Positions 29,411 through 38,442 of a DNA stretch of 64,000 nucleotides are shown here, one piece after another. Position numbers and translations under genes: made by a program. How positions within the stretch are numbered: the stretch's first letter is position 1; each line of letters begins with the position of its first letter. The stretch spans positions 1 through 64,000 of the forward strand of contig CAKZVC010000040.1 of NCBI GenBank assembly GCA_937922235.1, written 5' to 3'. The notes beneath the pieces were generated by a model. It was not told where the DNA came from. It searched no databases and saw only the letters and a list, made by a program, of their open reading frames with translations. The stretch comes from an uncultured Acidimicrobiales bacterium. GTDB lineage: Bacteria; Actinomycetota; Acidimicrobiia; Acidimicrobiales; SHLQ01.

Positions 29411-29764
29411 CTAGTTTCGCAGACTGGAGAGGTGCTCCTCAAGTGCCTCGATCGTGCGCTCGGCGCCATCGAGGTCGCCGGCCTGCAGCTTGTCCATTGC
29501 GCCCTGCAGCTTGCCAAGCTGATCTTCAAGTGCGTCGACCGATGGGGAACCATCAGTGAGATCGATCACGGCCTCGGCCTGCTCGATCGCCGCGTCACCG
29601 TCGTCAGCCTCGACATCTGCCGGCTCTGACTGGATGTCCGCTTCCACCTGAACCTCAGCCGATTCCGGCGTTACCTCAGTGGATTCTTCTTCTGTCGTCA
29701 CCTCGGAAACTTCGGGCTCGATCGCCTCGGCGGTTTCGGGTTCGACGGAGTCTTGCTCGTGCAT
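29411..29764 (-). CDS. Small, highly acidic protein of unknown function
   Basis: The 117-residue protein is very rich in Glu and Asp over the first 75 residues, with low-complexity Glu/Val/Ala runs. The last 40 residues (VDALEDQLGKLQGAMDKLQA...) are a likely coiled-coil or helical hairpin. There is no signal peptide or membrane segment. It begins the operon with the aldolase. I do not recognise the family; the composition resembles scaffold or chaperone-like acidic proteins only in general. Confidence 0.6.
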   Translation of the reverse strand: MHEQDSVEPETAEAIEPEVSEVTTEEESTEVTPESAEVQVEADIQSEPADVEADDGDAAIEQAEAVIDLTDGSPSVDALEDQLGKLQGAMDKLQAGDLDGAERTIEALEEHLSSLRN

Positions 29765-29853
29765 GAGGCGAGTGTAGTGACCGACCTGTCACAACACCCC
29801 AGTCGCCGTCCCCGCAAGTCTGCAAGACTGAGGACTGGCGAAAGGCATTCACT

Positions 29854-30237
29854 ATGGCATTGACCCCGTATCTTGCAGTTTCTGATGGGCGTGCGGCGAT
29901 CGCGTTCTACGAGCTGGTCTTTGGCGCGGAACTCGACACCACCGAGGTATTCGAGATGGAGGACGGCCGACTTGGTCACGCCACCCTCACCATCGGCGAT
30001 GCACGTCTGTTCCTCTCTGACGAATTCCCCGACGTTGGAGCTCATGCCCCAACGAGTCTCGGCGGATCGACGGTTGCCGTGATTATCGATGTGGAAAGCG
30101 CCGACGCAACCATGGATGCTGCGATCGCTGCAGGCGGAACATTGGACCGTCCCGTCAAGGTGCAGTTCGGACACCGATCTGGCTGGTTTGTCGACCCCTG
30201 GGGCCACCGGTGGTCCCCAACAAGCCCGGAGCTATAA
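29854..30237 (+). CDS. VOC (glyoxalase/bleomycin-resistance-like) protein
   Basis: The 127-residue protein has the paired beta-alpha-beta-beta-beta modules of VOC proteins: LTPYLAVSDGRAAIAFYELVFGAE and a C-terminal FGHRSGWFVDPWGHRW, resembling the PhnB-like group. Such proteins bind a metal or small ligand and can be isomerases, dioxygenases or binding proteins. GAAAGG lies about nine bases before the ATG. A REP-like palindrome starts three bases after its stop. Confidence 0.87.
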   Translation: MALTPYLAVSDGRAAIAFYELVFGAELDTTEVFEMEDGRLGHATLTIGDARLFLSDEFPDVGAHAPTSLGGSTVAVIIDVESADATMDAAIAAGGTLDRPVKVQFGHRSGWFVDPWGHRWSPTSPEL

Positions 30238-30239
30238 CG

Positions 30240-30280
30240 ACAAGTGGCGAATGAGGGACTGTCCCTAATTCGCCACTTGT
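30240..30280. repeat. REP-like palindrome, GGGACTGTCCC family, copy 2
   Basis: Two 20-nt arms (30240-30259 and 30261-30280) flank a central T, with one mismatch. It lies between converging VOC and acpS genes and may work as a bidirectional terminator there. The outer arms carry GTGGCG/CGCCAC as in copy 1. Confidence 0.88.
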
Positions 30281-30286
30281 TCGCTG

Positions 30287-30652
30287 TTAGAGAGCAACGG
30301 CGATTGCCTGAGCGAGCGACTCGGTGTGGGTGATGGTGATTTTCCACTCGGTGATACCGAGCTCGGCAGCCTTGGCTGCGGCCGAATCATGCAAGACGAT
30401 CGATGGCGCTCCACCTTCGTCTTTGACCACTTCGATATCGGCCATCGCAACGCCGCCGAGACCGACACCCATGGCCTTCATCACGGCCTCCTTGGCAGCC
30501 CAGCGCGCGGCATACCGCTCGGTCGGGTCATTCTTCGCCTCGGAGTAGTCGCGCTCGGCTTGGGTGAACGTCCTCGTCTTAATGCCAGGGGTCCGCTCCA
30601 AGGTCGCCCGAAAGCGGTCCAGCTCAACGAGGTCAGTGCCAATTCCGATCAC
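30287..30652 (-). CDS. acpS: Holo-[acyl-carrier-protein] synthase
   Basis: The 121-residue protein begins MIGIGTDLVELDRF and has RWAAKEAVMKAMG, the Mg-binding and CoA-binding motifs of AcpS, and ends TITHTESLAQAIAVAL. It transfers 4'-phosphopantetheine from CoA to the acyl carrier protein for fatty acid synthesis. The length is typical. The start is GTG, with only a weak ribosome site. It faces the metY gene with 37 bases between the starts. Confidence 0.95.
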   Translation of the reverse strand: MIGIGTDLVELDRFRATLERTPGIKTRTFTQAERDYSEAKNDPTERYAARWAAKEAVMKAMGVGLGGVAMADIEVVKDEGGAPSIVLHDSAAAKAAELGITEWKITITHTESLAQAIAVAL

Positions 30653-30689
30653 GCAGGAATCTTAGGTCCGCCCAAGTAGTTTCAATTCC

Positions 30690-32027
30690 ATGGCTGATCA
30701 TCAATGGGGTTTCCGAACACGAGCGCTGCATGCGGGAGCTCGCCCAGACCCACACACCGGTGCACGTGCGGTTCCGATCTACCAGTCGACGAGTTTCGTT
30801 TTTGAGGACACCCAGGACGCCGCCGACCTCTTTGCGCTCCAGAAGTACGGAACGATCTACACCCGCATTTCGAACCCAACCATCGCGGCGTTCGAGGAGC
30901 GAGTTGCCAACCTCGAAGGCGGCATCGGGGGCGTAGCGTGCGCCAGCGGTATGGCGTCGGAGTTCTTGGCTATCACCGCACTTGCGAGCGCTGGCGACAA
31001 CATCGTTGCCAACTCGTCGCTCTACGGCGGCACCGTCACCCAGTTCGGCGTGACGCTCTCACGCCTTGGCATCGAGACCCGGTTCATCGATACGAACGAC
31101 ATCGACCAAGTGCGGACCAACATCGACGACAACACCAAAGCCGTTTACACCGAGACCATCGCCAACCCATCGGGCGAAGTCGCCGACCTCCACGCAATCT
31201 CCGAGGTCACTCGCGAGTTCGGCGTGCCGCTCGTCGTCGACAACACCTTCGCTACCCCATGGCTGTGCCGCCCGCTCGAGCATGGCGCCGACATCGTCGT
31301 CCAGTCGGCAACCAAGTTTCTCGGAGGCCATGGCACCTCGATCGGTGGCATCATCGTCGACTCCGGTCGGTTCGACTGGGGCAACGGCCGCTTCCCCGCC
31401 ATGACCGAACCAATCCCCAGCTACAACGGTCTTCGCTGGTGGGACAACTTTGGTGAGTACGCCTTTGCCACCAAGCTTCGCAGCGAGCAACTGCGTGATG
31501 TTGGCGCCTCAATCTCGCCGTTCAACGCGTTCATGTTGCTACAGGGCATCGAAACCCTCGCCCAGCGGATGGACGAGCATGTGGCGAACGCCCAGAAGGT
31601 CGCCGAGTGGCTCGATGCCGACCCTCGAGTCAGTTGGGTGAAGTACAGCGGCCTGCCTGACTCGCCACATCACGCCAATGCCAAGAAGTACCTGCCGAAG
31701 GGCCCGGGTGCCATCTTCACCTTCGGCGTGAAGGGCGGCCGCGAGGCAGGCTCACGATTTATCAACTCGCTGCAGATGATCAGCCACCTCGCAAACGTCG
31801 GCGATGCCAAGACCTTGATCCTGCACCCGGCATCCACAACACACCAGCAACTCTCTGACGAACAGCTGGCTGCTGGCGGCGTGAGCGACGAGATGGTTCG
31901 GATTTCTGTCGGTCTCGAGGACGTCGAGGACATCATCTACGACCTCGACAATGCTCTTGAAAATGCCAGCGCTCTTGAACGTTCGAGTGCCCCAACACAA
32001 GCAGTCGACCAAGGAGCAGGCGCATGA
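30690..32027 (+). CDS. metY: O-acetylhomoserine sulfhydrylase-like PLP enzyme
   Basis: The 445-residue protein has GARPDPHTGARAVPIYQSTSF, then YTRISNPT, and the PLP lysine in QSATKFLGGHG, as in the MetY group of Cys/Met-metabolism enzymes. It should make homocysteine from O-acetylhomoserine and sulfide; methionine gamma-lyase is a less likely reading. The next gene overlaps by four bases (ATGA), so the CoA-binding protein is translationally coupled to it. No SAM riboswitch fits in the 37-base upstream gap. Confidence 0.92.
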   Translation: MADHQWGFRTRALHAGARPDPHTGARAVPIYQSTSFVFEDTQDAADLFALQKYGTIYTRISNPTIAAFEERVANLEGGIGGVACASGMASEFLAITALASAGDNIVANSSLYGGTVTQFGVTLSRLGIETRFIDTNDIDQVRTNIDDNTKAVYTETIANPSGEVADLHAISEVTREFGVPLVVDNTFATPWLCRPLEHGADIVVQSATKFLGGHGTSIGGIIVDSGRFDWGNGRFPAMTEPIPSYNGLRWWDNFGEYAFATKLRSEQLRDVGASISPFNAFMLLQGIETLAQRMDEHVANAQKVAEWLDADPRVSWVKYSGLPDSPHHANAKKYLPKGPGAIFTFGVKGGREAGSRFINSLQMISHLANVGDAKTLILHPASTTHQQLSDEQLAAGGVSDEMVRISVGLEDVEDIIYDLDNALENASALERSSAPTQAVDQGAGA

Positions 32028-32524
32028 GTGAAGCAAAGCATCCCGAAGTCGACGGTTGGACGCCGCCGTCGCCACTCGAACGCAAGCGCATCCTCGACGA
32101 TGCCACGTCGATCGCGATCGTTGGCGCTAGCAAGAACCCGGCAAGAGCATCGAACTTTGTCGCCACCTATCTGCTGTCGAGCTCAACCGACTATCGGGTG
32201 TATCTCGTCAACCCTCGCGAAACCGAGATTCTCGGTCAGCCCGTGTACGCCTCGCTTGATGACCTGCCGGAAGTCCCCGACATCGTCGATGTCTTCCGTA
32301 AGAGCGACGATCTTCCCGAGGTTGCCGCCGACGTCATCGCTGTTGGAGCGAAGGTCTTTTGGGCGCAGCTCGGGCTTTGGAACGGTGACGCGGCGAAGGC
32401 CACCGCCGACGCAGGCCTCGAGGTCGTGATGGACCGTTGCACAAAGATCGAGCACGCCCGGTTCGCTGGCGGTTTGCACCTCGCTGGCTTCGACACTGGC
32501 GTCATCAGTTCAAAGCGACGCTAG
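32024..32524 (+). CDS. CoA-binding (Rossmann) domain protein, YccU-like
   Basis: The 166-residue protein has IAIVGASKNPARAS, YLVNPRETEILGQPVYASL and a conserved MDRCTKIEHARF near the end, the pattern of CoA_binding_2/YccU proteins. It probably binds CoA or a nucleotide in the cytoplasm; the biochemical role is unclear. AAGGAG precedes the ATG. Such genes are often placed directly after metY/metZ in actinobacteria, which suggests a link with sulfur amino-acid metabolism. Confidence 0.87.
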   Translation: MSEAKHPEVDGWTPPSPLERKRILDDATSIAIVGASKNPARASNFVATYLLSSSTDYRVYLVNPRETEILGQPVYASLDDLPEVPDIVDVFRKSDDLPEVAADVIAVGAKVFWAQLGLWNGDAAKATADAGLEVVMDRCTKIEHARFAGGLHLAGFDTGVISSKRR

Positions 32525-32545
32525 GCGGGCGCCCAGCGGGCATGC

Positions 32546-33724
32546 CTAGGCCGACAGCAATCGCTTCTGCATCCGGGCCGGAAAACGTGGTCTGATCGCC
32601 ACATCATCAAGTACGGCTTCGAGTTGCAAGATCGCTTCGGCGAGCAATGTCTCATGCGACGCCGTGATCGGCTCGAAGAGCTCGGTCACGATCGAGCCAT
32701 CCGGTCGCTGTATCCATCCACCAACGATTCGCCCATCAACCCAGATCGCCGGACCGATGTTGCCGAACTGATCGAACAGTGCGTGGCAGTACTCCGGGTC
32801 GATGTAGAAGTCGCGCTCCTTCCACCCCATCGACGTGGCGTCGAGCCCGGGAAGCAGACGTACCCACGGCCCGGGGTCGTCCACGTCGCCGGTGTCTCCA
32901 GAAGCAACCCACGCGGCGTCGCCGTCCTCGAGCAAGACCGACTCTGCGCCAATGTCGGCGAGCGCATTTCGGATGAGCGTCTTCGTATCGCCGAACCACC
33001 ACACCATGTCGGTCTCGGTTGCAGGTCCGAACTGGCGAAGCCACAGCTCGACAAGTTCGGCGGCCGCTGGCCTCTTCTCGAGGCCAACGATCGGTTCTCC
33101 GAGCCAGTCCTCAGTGAGCGACCAGGGATACTCCGACGAGATCCAGCTCCCCGAGGGCTTCCCTCGAACCAAAACCGCTTCAAAGCCTGCGCCTTGGAGC
33201 ACTTTGGTGTGGGCATTGAGGGTCGCCGTGTTCGCCCCTCCTCCGTACTGCAGCGGGAGCGACAGGTGCGGTAGTGCCTTGCCGAGCTGTCGGGTGTTGA
33301 TCGACCTACTCGAGCGTACGAGGCCGGCGATTTCCTGGCTGGCCGCATCAAGCCACTCTTCGGCTGAATCGATACCGCTGGCGGCGATGGCCCGGATGTT
33401 GAGTCGGCGTTCGTTCGCTGCAATCTTCGCCGTAGTTGCGGCATGGGCTACGCGAGCCGTGCGGCGTGGCATCACCCAAATGGTTCGTCGCATCGCGTGG
33501 TGGCGTACCACCGAGCGTTCGTCATAGAGCGCCCGCTCTACAGCGTCGATCGAGGGTGTCTGCATCCGAGCGAGCGCCGACAAAAACACCGTTGCGGGGT
33601 CAGAGGAGTGCAGTGCCACGACCGAGGATGCAATGTTGGCAACATCGTCGGTGAAGCCTGCAGCTGTCAGGCGGTGTCGGTGTGCAAGGCGCCAGCGCCG
33701 TTGCTGATCAGAGATCTCGGCCAC
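32546..33724 (-). CDS. Winged-helix DNA-binding domain protein (HTH_42/AlkZ-like)
   Basis: The 392-residue protein resembles the winged-helix family that includes the DNA glycosylase AlkZ/YcaQ, with RRTIWVMPRR, TRQLGKALP and a C-terminal LLPGLDATSMGWKERDFY...WVDGRIVGGW. In active glycosylases a Gln-x-Gln or similar sits near the N-terminus; here that region reads ALHSSDPATVFL, so the catalytic Gln appears absent. The start is GTG. It converges with the CoA-binding gene, 21 bases apart. The role is uncertain. Confidence 0.75.
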   Translation of the reverse strand: MAEISDQQRRWRLAHRHRLTAAGFTDDVANIASSVVALHSSDPATVFLSALARMQTPSIDAVERALYDERSVVRHHAMRRTIWVMPRRTARVAHAATTAKIAANERRLNIRAIAASGIDSAEEWLDAASQEIAGLVRSSRSINTRQLGKALPHLSLPLQYGGGANTATLNAHTKVLQGAGFEAVLVRGKPSGSWISSEYPWSLTEDWLGEPIVGLEKRPAAAELVELWLRQFGPATETDMVWWFGDTKTLIRNALADIGAESVLLEDGDAAWVASGDTGDVDDPGPWVRLLPGLDATSMGWKERDFYIDPEYCHALFDQFGNIGPAIWVDGRIVGGWIQRPDGSIVTELFEPITASHETLLAEAILQLEAVLDDVAIRPRFPARMQKRLLSA

Positions 33725-33750
33725 ACAACCAACGCTACTTCGGCGAGCGT

Positions 33751-36700
33751 TTAGCTGACGACTATCGGAGCTCCTGGTGATGCGATCTCGACCGAGGCTG
33801 AGGTCCGTACACGCACCTGCTGACCGGCGTGTTCAACGTGCACCGAACACGACGTGCCTTGGGCCTTCACGTGAAGTGCTGCGTCGCGGACACGGAAGTT
33901 CACGGTGATTGCACCAAGCGCCTCAGGTACCTGCGGGTCGAACGAGATTGCTTCACCATCGTCGACGAATCCGAGGAAGCCCATCACGATGCAGTTCCAT
34001 ACGTTGGCGGTCGAGGCGATGTGGACGCCGTCGCTCGCGTTGTTGTGGGTGTCGCAGAGGTCGAGGTAGAGCGCGTGGCGGAAGTAGTCCCATGCCTGCG
34101 CGCTCTCTCCGACACGCGCTGCGGCAGCAGCCTGAACGCCAGCCGACAACGAGGAGTCTCCGGTCGTGATCGGGTCGTAGAACGCGAAGTTGTTGACGAT
34201 CTGTTCGGGCGTGAAACGCTCGGGGCGTAGGAGCGTGGCCAAAACGGTATCTGCTTGCTTCAGCATCTGATGGCGGTAGATAACGAGCGGATGGAAGTTC
34301 AGCAACAGCGGATACTTCTCTTCGGGAACGTCGTCCCAAGGCCACGGGGCAAGGTTGAGGAAGCTCGAGTCTTGCACGTTGATGCCCAGCTCATCATCGA
34401 CCGGCAGGTGCATAGCGCCGGCTGCAGCTCGCCATTCGACGAGTTCGTCGTCGACGAGATCGATCCGTTGCTTCAACGCCTCGAGGTCGTCGGCGCGCTC
34501 GCTCCCGAGCCACTCGACAGCCTTCGCCGCATAGTCGAGACTCGCGGCGGCCATGACGTTGGTGTAGGTGTTGTCATCCACGACCGCGGTGTATTCATCG
34601 GGTCCGGTGACCCCATGGATGTGAAAGTCGCCGTCGCGTCCGTAGAAGCCAAGCGAGGCCCACATTCGTGCGGTCTCGACCAAGATCTCCGCACCCTCCG
34701 ATGCCAGATAATCAAGGTCTTCCGAGGCCGTCAGGTAGCGCTCGACGGCAAGGGCAACCGCTGCGTTGATGTGGTACTGCGCCGTTCCTGCCGGGTAGTA
34801 GGCCGATGCTTCTTCACCGTTGATGGTTCGCCACGGGAAGAGGGCGCCCTGCTGGCTCATCTCGACCGCACGCTCGCGGGCCAGGTCGAGGGTCTTGTAC
34901 CGGAAGCGCAGCACCTTCTTCGCTGCCATCGGGTTCGTGTAGGCCAAGAAGGGGACGACGTATGCCTCGGTGTCCCAGAAGTAGTGACCGTCGTAGCCGC
35001 CGCCCGACACGCCCTTTGCCGGGATTCCCTTCTCGTTGCTTGACGCCGAGGCCTGGGCAAGTTGGAAGATGTTCCAACGAATCGCTTGCTGATCACGAAT
35101 GTCACCGCTGATGACGATGTCGGTTTCATCCCAAAAGGCCGCCATGTACTCGGCCTGTTCGACATGGAGACCTTCGATGCCGACGGCTTCAGCCCGCTCA
35201 AGGGCTCGGCTGCATCGATCGGCCAATTCGTTGCTCGGCACGCCGGTTGAGCTGTGATATGCCGCAAGCTTGCCGATCGACAGGGTTTGGCCTGGCTCGG
35301 CATCCATCTCAACGATGGTCTTGACCGAATCTTCGTCGACGTCGGTGGTGATCTTCGTGTCGGCGTTTCCACCGATGTAGTGACGCGTCCCGCAGGCGAT
35401 GGTCATGCCACTTGTGGCGGCTCGATAGCCGAGAATCACTTCGTGGTCGTCCTGCAATTGGACCTGTGGTTCGAGGACCCGGTGTTGCAGCTTCGATGCC
35501 TTGCGAGGGTCTTCCTCACCCTCCCCCAGCGCCGCTTCCGGTACGTCGTATTCGTCGGTGCCGTCCTGACGGTTGAGCGTCTGGGACGAGACGAGTACCG
35601 ACGCTGAATCATTCGGAAGGACAACATCAAACGTCATCACCGCGACTTGGTGATGCGTGAAGCTCACCATTCTCGATGAGCTGACCTGCACTGTTTTGCC
35701 GGACGAGGTGACCCACTCAAGTTCGCGGCGCAGCACGCCGGTTCGCAGATCGAGCGAGCGTTCATAGCTCGTGAGCTCGGCGCTGCTCAACAGCAATGGT
35801 TCGCCATCGACATAGAGCTTGATCAGCTTCGTGTCGGGGGCGTTGATGATCGTCTGCCCGGTGCGAGCAAAGCCGTAGGCGTTCTCGGCGTGTTTGATGT
35901 CCCACGTTTCGTGGAAGCCGTTGACGTAGGTTCCGTGACTGTGAGCGTCGCGACCCTCCTCGGGGTTGGCTCGCATGCCGAGGTACCCATTCGCTAGGCC
36001 GAAGAGTGTTTCGGTGGTGCCAAGGTCAGATGCGTCATACGACGTCTCGACGAGGCGCCACGGGTCGGCGGGCCATCGATGCTGGTCCATCCCCTCGGGG
36101 GCAGCTTCACGTCGACGGCCGTGTACGGGAACGAGCTCAGCCAGGTCGGCAACGGCGATGTGTGCGCCGTTATCGAGCAGCGTTTGCTGCCCGATGCCGC
36201 GGTCGACACCTATCACGAGTGCGAAGTTGCCTGCCGCTCCAGCCTGGACACCCGAAACGGCGTCTTCGATCACGATGGTTCGAGCCGGGGCGAGGTCGAG
36301 TTGTTCGGCACCCAGCAGATACCCGTCGGGTGCGGGCTTGCCCGGCAACCCTCTATCAGCGACGACGTTGCCGTCGACAATGACCGGAAAGCGACCAGTA
36401 AGACCAGCGGCTTCAAGCACCGTCACGGCGTTACGAGACGACGAGACAACGCCGTACTTCACCCCGTCCCGATCGAGAAGGTCGAGCACACGCATGGTGC
36501 CTTCGAATGGGGCGATACCTTCCTCGGTCAGGATCTGATGAAAGATCGCGTTCTTGCGCGAAGCGTATCCCCAGACGGTCTCGGCGTCGGCATCGTCGCT
36601 CGGATCACCGAGCGGAAGCTCAACTCCGCGGTCAGTAAGAAAGTCGGTGACGCCGTCAAGACGTGCCTTACCGTCAATAAGACGCAGATAGTCGGCGTCG

Positions 36701-36837
36701 GTGTAGTCGGAGAACTCGGCGCTGAACAGCCGGCCCCACGCCCGTTCGTGAATTTCTGCAGTCGGCGTGATGACCCCATCGAGGTCGAATAGGACGCCGT
36801 CGTAGTCAGCCCAAGCGAGTGGTGTCGGGTCACCCAT
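33751..36837 (-). CDS. Fused beta-phosphoglucomutase and GH65 disaccharide phosphorylase
   Basis: The 1028-residue protein has an N-terminal HAD domain of the beta-phosphoglucomutase type (YDGVLFDLDGVITP, Asp18 and Asp20, and FVIVIEDAVSGVQAG-like motif) to about residue 235. It is followed by a GH65 domain with HYFWDTEAYVVPFL and the catalytic Glu in VTGPDEYTAVVDDNTYTN. GH65 enzymes split trehalose, maltose or kojibiose with phosphate to beta-glucose-1-phosphate, which the HAD half would turn into glucose-6-phosphate. GAGGAG lies just before the ATG at 36837, which decides the start over an in-frame TTG. Confidence 0.88.
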   Translation of the reverse strand: MGDPTPLAWADYDGVLFDLDGVITPTAEIHERAWGRLFSAEFSDYTDADYLRLIDGKARLDGVTDFLTDRGVELPLGDPSDDADAETVWGYASRKNAIFHQILTEEGIAPFEGTMRVLDLLDRDGVKYGVVSSSRNAVTVLEAAGLTGRFPVIVDGNVVADRGLPGKPAPDGYLLGAEQLDLAPARTIVIEDAVSGVQAGAAGNFALVIGVDRGIGQQTLLDNGAHIAVADLAELVPVHGRRREAAPEGMDQHRWPADPWRLVETSYDASDLGTTETLFGLANGYLGMRANPEEGRDAHSHGTYVNGFHETWDIKHAENAYGFARTGQTIINAPDTKLIKLYVDGEPLLLSSAELTSYERSLDLRTGVLRRELEWVTSSGKTVQVSSSRMVSFTHHQVAVMTFDVVLPNDSASVLVSSQTLNRQDGTDEYDVPEAALGEGEEDPRKASKLQHRVLEPQVQLQDDHEVILGYRAATSGMTIACGTRHYIGGNADTKITTDVDEDSVKTIVEMDAEPGQTLSIGKLAAYHSSTGVPSNELADRCSRALERAEAVGIEGLHVEQAEYMAAFWDETDIVISGDIRDQQAIRWNIFQLAQASASSNEKGIPAKGVSGGGYDGHYFWDTEAYVVPFLAYTNPMAAKKVLRFRYKTLDLARERAVEMSQQGALFPWRTINGEEASAYYPAGTAQYHINAAVALAVERYLTASEDLDYLASEGAEILVETARMWASLGFYGRDGDFHIHGVTGPDEYTAVVDDNTYTNVMAAASLDYAAKAVEWLGSERADDLEALKQRIDLVDDELVEWRAAAGAMHLPVDDELGINVQDSSFLNLAPWPWDDVPEEKYPLLLNFHPLVIYRHQMLKQADTVLATLLRPERFTPEQIVNNFAFYDPITTGDSSLSAGVQAAAAARVGESAQAWDYFRHALYLDLCDTHNNASDGVHIASTANVWNCIVMGFLGFVDDGEAISFDPQVPEALGAITVNFRVRDAALHVKAQGTSCSVHVEHAGQQVRVRTSASVEIASPGAPIVVS

Positions 36838-36924
36838 GGTGCTCCTCAAGAAGTGTGCGCAAGCGTGACAAGAGTATCGGCAGACCGCGCCTCATCCGTG
36901 AGTCTTGGGTCTCACGGACCCGAT

Positions 36925-38442
36925 CTACATGAACGCCCGCTTGTCGGTTTCGGCAACGTACAGCACTCGGTCTCGGACGGCCTGAGCTTCAGCGAGAGGG
37001 ATCATGCCGATCGACAACGATCCACCTCCGAGGAGACCGCCCGCGAGGCTGATCTGCACGGTGGCGAGGCCGCGCTTGCGCTCAAACATCGACTGTCGCA
37101 CCTGCACGCTGTTCGTCTTTCTGATCAGCACCTCTTTGCGAGTCCAGCCGAGGAACTCTTGATGGTCAGCAACGGCATCTGCGTCGATACCCCATCTCTG
37201 CAGGCGCACTGACCGACGGGTCGTTGCCCAGGTAATCGGGATGATGAGCAGGAACAACAACGACCACCAGCCGAGGACGAAGTACAAGCCGATCGCTAGC
37301 GGAATCATGAAGAAGGCCGTGTTGCGAGTTGCTTTGAATACCGCTTGAGATGACACGTAGCGGTTGAGCACTTCGACACCGTCGCCGTCGTCGAGCGCAA
37401 GGTCGCGAACGAGCTGCACTTGGGTCTCATCGCAACCAGGGACCGCAACATCTGCGTCACCTATGTTGTGAAGCGTCACGTGATAGAGCCCAAGCCACTT
37501 CTGGAAGATCGTCTGCGAAGTAGCGATGCTCTGGACCCGTACCAAGCTGCTCGCGACGCTGGTTCGAGACAGAAGCCCCGCATCGCGGCGCAGTCCAACG
37601 TCGGTCTTGGTGAGGGTCAGATTCCAGTCACGCAGCAGCGTGCTGATCAGGTTCAAGATGACGCTCGCAAGCACAACCGCGAGGATCGCCACGGGAACGA
37701 ACCAAAACAGCCACGCACCAACGTCGAGGTCGACCTCAGGCAGATCGATCGGTAGCCACCCAAAGATGTCCTCACCGAACGCAAAGAGTGGGGCGAGTAC
37801 CGCAAGCCCACTGAAGGGCATCTGCGTCAGGGCCATCTTGATAATGCGGCCGGGAGGATGCTGCAGCACGACCTCATCGGGTCGTGGAAGTGGCGCCGGT
37901 ATCGGGCCGGCGTCGCCGAGCCGATCGACGAGAGGGTCGCCGGTTGCAGCGTCACGGGCAACCGCTGTGTCGCGCCGATAGTCAGCGGCGGCTCGTTGAA
38001 GTGCGAGGGCGACGTCCTCGGAGACCGCGTCGATCGTGAACTCAGCCTCGCTCGCTCCGGCAGTATCGAGCGACACCTGCACGAGCTTTACGATTCGGTG
38101 CAGGAACTTCTGCTCGATCGAGACCGTCTGCACCCGATCGAGAGGAACGGTCAGGTTGTTCGCTGACAGCACGCCCTTGCGCACGCTGAGCTCGCCGTCT
38201 TTGACGGTAAACGTGTAGCGCCACCAGCTCAGCAAGCCAATCACCACCGAGATCAGCACCACAACAGCAGCGCCTAGGGCGACGAGCCATATCGACGGCG
38301 ATTGAGACAGCAGGAAGCCGCCAGCAACCACGATCTGCACGATGCCGAAGCTTCGGACCCCTCGAATCACCAGGAACACTGCCGCTAACGGTGACTGTCG
38401 ATTTGGTTCGGCCAGGTTCACACCGCCCATTGGTGTGGTCAC
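36925..38442 (-). CDS. Membrane protein with bacterial PH domains, YdbT-like
   Basis: The protein of about 505 residues has paired membrane segments in three places (near 35-70, 195-265 and 385-420), each followed by a bacterial PH (DUF304) domain. These carry TFTVKDGELSVRKGVLS, LTKTDVGLRRDAGLLSR and a C-terminal KTNSVQVRQSMFERKRGL. This is the layout of YdbT. YdbS/YdbT pairs have been linked to secretion or membrane homeostasis, without a settled function. The start GTG overlaps the upstream stop (GTGA). Confidence 0.82.
   Translation of the reverse strand: MTTPMGGVNLAEPNRQSPLAAVFLVIRGVRSFGIVQIVVAGGFLLSQSPSIWLVALGAAVVVLISVVIGLLSWWRYTFTVKDGELSVRKGVLSANNLTVPLDRVQTVSIEQKFLHRIVKLVQVSLDTAGASEAEFTIDAVSEDVALALQRAAADYRRDTAVARDAATGDPLVDRLGDAGPIPAPLPRPDEVVLQHPPGRIIKMALTQMPFSGLAVLAPLFAFGEDIFGWLPIDLPEVDLDVGAWLFWFVPVAILAVVLASVILNLISTLLRDWNLTLTKTDVGLRRDAGLLSRTSVASSLVRVQSIATSQTIFQKWLGLYHVTLHNIGDADVAVPGCDETQVQLVRDLALDDGDGVEVLNRYVSSQAVFKATRNTAFFMIPLAIGLYFVLGWWSLLFLLIIPITWATTRRSVRLQRWGIDADAVADHQEFLGWTRKEVLIRKTNSVQVRQSMFERKRGLATVQISLAGGLLGGGSLSIGMIPLAEAQAVRDRVLYVAETDKRAFM

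Noticed and set aside
30653..30689. SAM or other riboswitch upstream of metY
   Set aside because: The gap between acpS and metY is only 37 bases, too short for any known class.
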